9,282 bases of DNA from Actinomycetota bacterium (lineage in GTDB: Bacteria; Actinomycetota; Actinomycetes; Actinomycetales; Microbacteriaceae), in NCBI GenBank assembly GCA_010028615.1, contig RHAS01000025.1:1-9282 (forward strand). Reading direction: 5' to 3'. Positions 5,341 to 9,282 of this stretch are shown here, piece after piece (the first letter of the stretch is position 1; each line of letters starts with the position of its first letter). Below the pieces are notes generated by a model, which saw only the letters and a list, made by a program, of their open reading frames with translations, was not told the origin of the DNA and searched no databases. A program made the translations under genes and the position numbers.

Positions 5341-8047
5341 TAAAACAAAACGAACCAGGCGAGGTCTTGGTTATTGACCAGTAAGTCAGATCTCGATCGG
5401 CAGTGATTTGTTTAGGGTCTATCACACGCCACAACTGGCCGTATTCTGTGGTTCCCACCTGATCCAGTTCCGCCGAGGTGTTCAAAGCCACCTGAATATC
5501 TCCATTACTACTTGATGCGGGAACCAAAATAAATCCCACTCCAGCATTTTGAAGATCTGCATTCAGGCTCTTACCGTTAGCAGAGACTAGGTTGGCAACC
5601 AGTTTGGCTAACTGCTCCTTACCTGGATAGTCACTGGATAGATTTACCGGCGAGAGGCGATATGCAGTCGATACAGCATCTAGTTTTAGCCCACCTGACT
5701 GAACTATCTCAGCGCGAAAACTCTGCTCGGCAGTGCCCGTGATGATTAGCATTCTTAGCTGGCTACCGGCTTTTGCTTCAGCAGTAAAGATTGCCGGTAA
5801 ATTGCGGCTATCGGCAAATCCTAGACTGCTCGGTGTTAGCAGGCTACCAACAATAAGCGGCACTGCAACTCCTGCCGCGACTAGCCCAAGGCTGATTCGA
5901 CGGATATTCACTCTGGTTAGGCCATCCAACCAGAAAGCGAGAATGGCCAAAACTAACAAGATTAAGAACATCGACGAAGCGCTGGTAGACAGATAAACCT
6001 CATCAACCAGAGCAGTATTTATTGAGGCGATGCCACCTGCAGGAAATGCCAGCGAAGCAACAAACCAGGTGTTTCCTAGAGTGATTAGCACTACTAGCCA
6101 AAGGCCAAGTATTTTTCTCGAGCGACTTAGAAGCGTTATTGTTGCAAGACCAACTAGCGCTATGGCAAACCAACTAAAAATCAAGTCAGCGCCAAAGATT
6201 GCGCTCATTATCGATTGCTGTTGATTTGGTAATGCCAGAGTTGGGTCGGCTAGAACAAATAGCGCATTTTGATTACTAAATAGTTGATAAACAAAATACG
6301 GCCCAATTGCCACAATTGCTGGCACTAAAACAAATAGACCAAGAATAAATCGCTTTCCAAGCAGAACAATAAATACTAGATAAATCAGAGCCAGAAGAGC
6401 AACGCTGCTAGGCGAACTTACCAAACACACAGCAAAGAGCAGTGCACTGATTGCAAGCCACGACCAACCTTGAGCTGAGGATCGAACCGTTGCCGAGATA
6501 CCAACTTTTGCAAATCGAACTAAACAGAAAACCAACCAGGGAAGAACCACCGCGAAAATAACTGCGGGAAAATTAGCTTCATTCTGCGCCTGGCTAAACG
6601 CTGGCCAAAATACATAGCAACAAGCCAAAATAAGGCGAAGTGAGTTACGCGGAGTGATCGTTGAAAGTAATCGCCAAGCACCAAAAAATGCCAACGGTTT
6701 GGCAAGAAGTAGTAACCAGCTGAGAGCTAGATTTGGTGCGAAAAATGTAATCGATCCGATTGCCAAAAGCACCCAGTTGAACGGGTCACTGGGAGCAGCA
6801 AGACCTAGACCAATATGTTGATAGCTCGATGCGGTATTGGCAAAAAGTTCAAGCCAGCTATCACTAAGCGGTAGTGCATAACCGCCCACCACTGCTTGAC
6901 CAAATGGAAAGAACTGATAGGACAACACTCCAAGTAAAAGCATTAGCCAGAGGCCACCGCCTGCGGCAAAGCTAAGTTGGCTAGTAACCCGCTGGGTTTC
7001 AAAACCCTCTAGATTATCTTTTTGTTCCTGAATCTCTAGCGCCAGCCTGGATCTGGATCGAAGCATTTGCCTAGATACAAATAGTGGCCGCAGCGATTTA
7101 ATCGAGCCGGGCTTCCTATCTTTAAGCCTTGCCCGGAAAGTAAAAAAGGCCCAGAGATTAGCCCGCAGGGTGAAGCCAATCCGATCGGGACGCTTGACTA
7201 AAAGCAGCCAAAAAACCTGGACAACAGAGATAATCGGCAGGGCTAACCAGTAGCCAAAGGCCATAAGAGCCGGCCACTGCGATAGGCGCAAGTGGTTGGT
7301 GGCTTTGGCAACAGCATTTTTAGCACTTCCCCCGAGCCATTTTTTTGAACGCTTATTATTTATCGACAGTTCCCCGTGACGGACCCTGGCGGTAGGGACT
7401 ACCACTACTCGAAAACCAAGTTGATGGGCTCGAATACCAAATTCAATGTCTTGAGCAAATTCTGGAGCGCTAACCGAGAAGCCGCCGAGCTCGGCCCATA
7501 GATTAGCCCTTACCAGCATCGCGTTAGTACTCACTGCCAAAACGTCACTCATGCCATCGTGCTGTTTTTGATCTAACTCATCGTTGACCAATGAAAACGG
7601 ACGAAGGCTAGGTGACAGGCTTAGCCCCTGCTGGACGATTATTTTTGGGTTTTCCACGGCGAGCTGTTTCGGTGAAGCAACACCGACCAGCGGTGAAAGT
7701 TCTAACGTTCTAACTAGTTCTGCAAGTGCATGAACCTCAGCAACGCAGTCATCGTGCACCAACCAAATTGCAATATCGTCTAGATTTTCTATTCCGACTA
7801 GTGCCTGCTTGATGCCGAGAGCAGCGAGCTCTGCAAAGTTTGCTTTTTCTTCAACCTTGACTACAGCGTGCTTTGATGATCTAGATATAAAGTCTTCGAG
7901 AACTTTTTCGACTTCAACTTCAGTTGAAGTGTCAACGACCAATATTCTTTCGCAATTAAAACTTTGTCGCTCAATTGCATTTAGCGAATTAGCTAGGAAA
8001 TTGGGTTGATCGTTTGAGATAACGACCGCAACCACACGCAGGCTCAT
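5243..8047 (-). CDS. Large membrane GT2-type glycosyltransferase, abnormal C-terminal tail
   Basis: 934-residue open frame. Residues 1-230 form a cytoplasmic GT-A (GT2 family) domain: VVAVVISND strand, WLVHDD at 95-100 as the DXD-equivalent metal/nucleotide site, and QDIEFGIR at 199-206 matching the ED-containing acceptor motif. A hydrophobic span at about 258-285 follows, then a basic linker (305-335), multiple membrane spans from about 358 to 738, and an extracytoplasmic-looking domain at about 740-890. The sugar and acceptor are unknown; an envelope polysaccharide is a guess from context. The ATG at 8047 has GAGG 7 nt upstream and lies 19 nt after whiB2, so they form an operon. After residue 894 (SITK) the frame enters DNA that also encodes the DUF5719 N-terminus in another phase. 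The last 40 residues (SPGSFCFSAC onward) look like out-of-frame translation, and the final membrane helix expected in relatives is missing. Confidence 0.85.
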   Translation of the reverse strand: MSLRVVAVVISNDQPNFLANSLNAIERQSFNCERILVVDTSTEVEVEKVLEDFISRSSKHAVVKVEEKANFAELAALGIKQALVGIENLDDIAIWLVHDDCVAEVHALAELVRTLELSPLVGVASPKQLAVENPKIIVQQGLSLSPSLRPFSLVNDELDQKQHDGMSDVLAVSTNAMLVRANLWAELGGFSVSAPEFAQDIEFGIRAHQLGFRVVVVPTARVRHGELSINNKRSKKWLGGSAKNAVAKATNHLRLSQWPALMAFGYWLALPIISVVQVFWLLLVKRPDRIGFTLRANLWAFFTFRARLKDRKPGSIKSLRPLFVSRQMLRSRSRLALEIQEQKDNLEGFETQRVTSQLSFAAGGGLWLMLLLGVLSYQFFPFGQAVVGGYALPLSDSWLELFANTASSYQHIGLGLAAPSDPFNWVLLAIGSITFFAPNLALSWLLLLAKPLAFFGAWRLLSTITPRNSLRLILACCYVFWPAFSQAQNEANFPAVIFAVVLPWLVFCLVRFAKVGISATVRSSAQGWSWLAISALLFAVCLVSSPSSVALLALIYLVFIVLLGKRFILGLFVLVPAIVAIGPYFVYQLFSNQNALFVLADPTLALPNQQQSIMSAIFGADLIFSWFAIALVGLATITLLSRSRKILGLWLVVLITLGNTWFVASLAFPAGGIASINTALVDEVYLSTSASSMFLILLVLAILAFWLDGLTRVNIRRISLGLVAAGVAVPLIVGSLLTPSSLGFADSRNLPAIFTAEAKAGSQLRMLIITGTAEQSFRAEIVQSGGLKLDAVSTAYRLSPVNLSSDYPGKEQLAKLVANLVSANGKSLNADLQNAGVGFILVPASSSNGDIQVALNTSAELDQVGTTEYGQLWRVIDPKQITADRDLTYWSITKTSPGSFCFSACFACRWLYLSSTSKAGGWLKTRICQLSGQR

Positions 8048-8054
8048 GCTGTGG

Positions 8055-8058
8055 CCTC
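8055..8058 (-). promoter_or_regulatory. Ribosome binding site of the glycosyltransferase gene
   Basis: GAGG (within GTGAGG) on the minus strand, 7 nt before the ATG at 8047. It supports that start and translation from a polycistronic whiB2 transcript, unlike the leaderless-looking first genes in this window. Confidence 0.75.
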
Positions 8059-8066
8059 ACTCGGAA

Positions 8067-8381
8067 CTAAGCGCGTCGCTTTAGTTTGCGACGCTCCCGC
8101 TCACTCAGGCCACCCCAGATTCCAAAACGCTCGTCGTTTTTTAGAGCGTATTCGAGGCACTGTGCTTTGACATCGCAGCCGGAACAGATTCTCTTGGCAT
8201 CCCTGGTGGATCCACCCTTTTCTGGGAAGAACGCCTCTGGGTCAGTTTGTGAACAAACTGCATCTCTTTGCCAAGCTAGTGGAGCGGTATCTGAGTTACC
8301 ATCATCGCCGAGGATATCCCTAAGCAGCGGGTCAACGAACCAGTCATCGGGAACTCCTGTGCGATCATCGTTGAAACCCAT
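8067..8381 (-). CDS. whiB2: WhiB2/WhmD-type iron-sulfur transcriptional regulator
   Basis: 104-residue Wbl protein. Four cysteines, C43, C66, C69 and C75 (C-x22-C-x2-C-x5-C), are placed to hold a [4Fe-4S] cluster. The signature turn GIWGG is at 87-91, followed by a basic tail ERERRKLKRRA that contacts DNA in the family. The N-terminal 35 residues are acidic and variable. In mycobacteria and Streptomyces the orthologues (WhmD/WhiB2, WhiB) are needed for septation and work through the housekeeping sigma factor, in Streptomyces with WhiA. The assignment to WhiB2 rather than another Wbl comes from synteny with the glycosyltransferase, manB, sahH and mtrA. The start at ATG 8381 is supported by GAGAGGA 5 nt upstream. 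It heads an operon with the glycosyltransferase and DUF5719 genes and is divergent from galE. Nothing appears damaged. Confidence 0.94.
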   Translation of the reverse strand: MGFNDDRTGVPDDWFVDPLLRDILGDDGNSDTAPLAWQRDAVCSQTDPEAFFPEKGGSTRDAKRICSGCDVKAQCLEYALKNDERFGIWGGLSERERRKLKRRA

Positions 8382-8386
8382 TGCAT

Positions 8387-8393
8387 TCCTCTC
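8387..8393 (-). promoter_or_regulatory. Ribosome binding site of whiB2
   Basis: GAGAGGA on the minus strand with 5 nt to the ATG at 8381. It decides the start: another ATG at 8386-8384 lies between this site and 8381 but is out of frame. Confidence 0.75.
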
Positions 8394-8428
8394 GAAAAAA
8401 CTCTAAGCAACCTCACAGGGTCGCACCC

Positions 8429-8451
8429 ATGTAATTACACCAATGTAAGTA
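8429..8451. repeat. 9-bp direct repeat with 14-bp period in the whiB2 promoter (candidate MtrA site)
   Basis: ATGTAATTA (8429-8437) and ATGTAAGTA (8443-8451) match at 8 of 9 bases, with starts 14 bp apart. The first copy covers part of the -10 box and the second lies in the spacer, so a bound protein would probably repress. From memory, MtrA sites in Corynebacterium are loosely conserved 8-bp direct repeats separated by 6 bp, the same period. The MtrA assignment is inference. Confidence 0.4.
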
Positions 8452-8463
8452 ATGCTGTGTCAA
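8434..8463 (-). promoter_or_regulatory. Promoter of the whiB2 operon
   Basis: Minus-strand TTGACA (8463-8458) as -35, an 18-nt spacer, and TGTAAT (8439-8434) as -10. The predicted start near 8427 would give a 5' leader of about 45 nt with a good ribosome binding site. This is the best housekeeping-sigma promoter in the window. Confidence 0.7.
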
Positions 8464-8507
8464 GTTGAGAGTAGGGCAATTCGAAACTGTTATCAAGGCG
8501 AAACATA

Positions 8508-8519
8508 GCCAAAATTGGC
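8508..8519. repeat. Short inverted repeat upstream of galE
   Basis: GCCAA-AA-TTGGC, two 5-bp arms around AA, ending 24 bp before the proposed galE -10 box. It could be an operator half-site pair, but a repeat this short also occurs by chance. No regulator is identified. Confidence 0.25.
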
Positions 8520-8543
8520 CTCACGACGGGCAAATTCGAGGGG

Positions 8544-8549
8544 TAATCT
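8544..8549 (+). promoter_or_regulatory. Candidate -10 box for galE (leaderless type)
   Basis: TAATCT followed by 8 nt and the ATG at 8558. The AAGG at 8551-8554 leaves only 3 nt to the ATG, too close for a normal ribosome binding site, which favours a leaderless transcript. No clear -35 is seen. Confidence 0.45.
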
Positions 8550-8557
8550 TAAGGCCT

Positions 8558-9282
8558 ATGAAGATTCTGGTAACTGGCGGTGCGGGATATATCGGCTCGC
8601 ACGTAATTCGAGCCCTGCAACAAGCAGGCCACGAAGCCGTCGCCCTTGATGATATGAGCACTGGAATTAGCTCAAGACTGGGGCAAACCGAACTTGTCCA
8701 ATTCGATCTCTCGGCCTCTGATTCAGCCTTGAAACTGGAGAAGGTTTTTATCGAAAAGGCCATCGACGGGGTGATTCACCTAGCTGCCAGAAAGTCGGTC
8801 GCTGAATCAGTAGCTCGCCCAGAGTATTACTACCGCCAAAATATCGACTCGGTGCTAAATATTCTTGAGGCCATGAAAAATGCCGGCTTGAGTAAATTAG
8901 TTTTCTCGTCCAGTGCAGCAACCTACGGCTCCCCCGATGTTGATCTAGTCGATGAAGATTACATCTGTCAGCCAATCAACCCTTACGGCGAGACAAAGCT
9001 TATTGGAGAATGGCTAATCAATGCCGCCAGCAAATCCTGGAAACTAGATGCCGTTTCACTCAGATACTTTAATGTTGCCGGTGCCGGCTATCCAGAGTTG
9101 GCAGACACCTCGGTTGCCAACCTAATCCCGATTGCTCTTAATGCCATCAAGCACAATAAAGCGGTCCAGGTTTTTGGCACCGACTGGCCAACCAAAGACG
9201 GAAGCTGCGTGCGCGACTACATTCACGTTTCTGATCTAGCCGATGCTCACATAGCAGCTCTCAACTATCTGCAACTAACGGA
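8558..9282 (+). CDS. galE: UDP-glucose 4-epimerase, 3' end cut by window edge
   Basis: Cytosolic NAD-dependent extended SDR enzyme that interconverts UDP-glucose and UDP-galactose, serving galactose use (Leloir pathway) and galactose donors for envelope glycans. The 241 complete codons visible cover the Rossmann domain and most of the substrate domain. Landmarks: NAD-binding TGGAGYIGSH (6-15), D31-D32 at the end of strand 2, HLAARKSV (74-81), SSSAATYG (117-124, with S119 as the catalytic Ser equivalent) and the catalytic pair Y143/K147 in NPYGETK. LRYFNVAG and DGSCVRDYIHVSDLA follow, typical of GalE. Family members are about 320-340 residues, so about 80-100 are missing beyond the right edge. 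The start at ATG 8558 gives the canonical MKILVTGG. Other 4-epimerases of the family (for example UDP-GlcNAc-active) cannot be excluded. It is transcribed away from whiB2. Confidence 0.93.
   Translation, partial: MKILVTGGAGYIGSHVIRALQQAGHEAVALDDMSTGISSRLGQTELVQFDLSASDSALKLEKVFIEKAIDGVIHLAARKSVAESVARPEYYYRQNIDSVLNILEAMKNAGLSKLVFSSSAATYGSPDVDLVDEDYICQPINPYGETKLIGEWLINAASKSWKLDAVSLRYFNVAGAGYPELADTSVANLIPIALNAIKHNKAVQVFGTDWPTKDGSCVRDYIHVSDLADAHIAALNYLQLT

Noticed and set aside
8086..8406. Plus-strand open frame opposite whiB2
   Set aside because: The minus strand encodes an unmistakable WhiB with four cysteines and GIWGG; the plus frame is its shadow.
8457..8461. GACAC (minus strand) at the whiB2 -35 as a WhiA binding site
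   Set aside because: WhiA in Streptomyces recognises GACAC, but a lone 5-mer overlapping TTGACA is expected by chance.
1..9282. CRISPR array, insertion sequence, tRNA or prophage genes
   Set aside because: No regularly spaced repeats, transposase or integrase coding, terminal inverted repeats or tRNA-like folds were noticed on either strand.

Overview
The window looks like chromosomal DNA from an actinobacterium, probably a small-genome, moderate-GC planktonic member of Microbacteriaceae (Luna-cluster type). Three things point there: the core proteins (MtrA response regulator, long-form S-adenosylhomocysteine hydrolase, WhiB2), a gene order I recall from mycobacteria and Microbacteriaceae (mtrA, sahH, phosphomannomutase, degenerate metallopeptidase, DUF5719 protein, large glycosyltransferase, whiB2), and base composition near 50% GC. 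The family-level placement is inference. I see no mobile element, CRISPR array, tRNA or rRNA.

Layout. Minus strand, bases 1-3470: manB/pmmA (broken), sahH, then mtrA, which runs off the left edge a few codons before its end. Plus strand, 3509-3922: a small zincin-like protein, divergent from manB and convergent with the next gene. Minus strand, 8381 down to 3919: the operon whiB2, GT2 membrane glycosyltransferase, DUF5719 exported protein. Plus strand from 8558: galE (UDP-glucose 4-epimerase), truncated by the right edge. The longest gene-free stretch is the 176-bp whiB2/galE divergent region, which holds a good promoter for whiB2, a candidate MtrA-type direct repeat and a leaderless-type -10 box for galE.

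How the genes fit together. galE, the glycosyltransferase, the DUF5719 protein and manB suggest cell-envelope glycan synthesis (UDP-galactose and mannose-1-phosphate supply, glycosyl transfer, surface display). WhiB2 and MtrA are regulators tied to division and envelope homeostasis in other actinobacteria. SahH clears S-adenosylhomocysteine after methylation.

The main finding is damage. manB is split by what looks like an internal deletion of about 128 bp with a frameshift, which removes the Mg-binding DGDADR loop. A second suspicious junction lies at the glycosyltransferase/DUF5719 boundary: the glycosyltransferase ends in an out-of-frame tail inside DUF5719, and DUF5719 has no convincing start codon. 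mtrA, sahH, whiB2 and galE look intact. Either envelope-glycan genes are decaying selectively, or the assembly has lost short segments. The sequence alone cannot decide between these.
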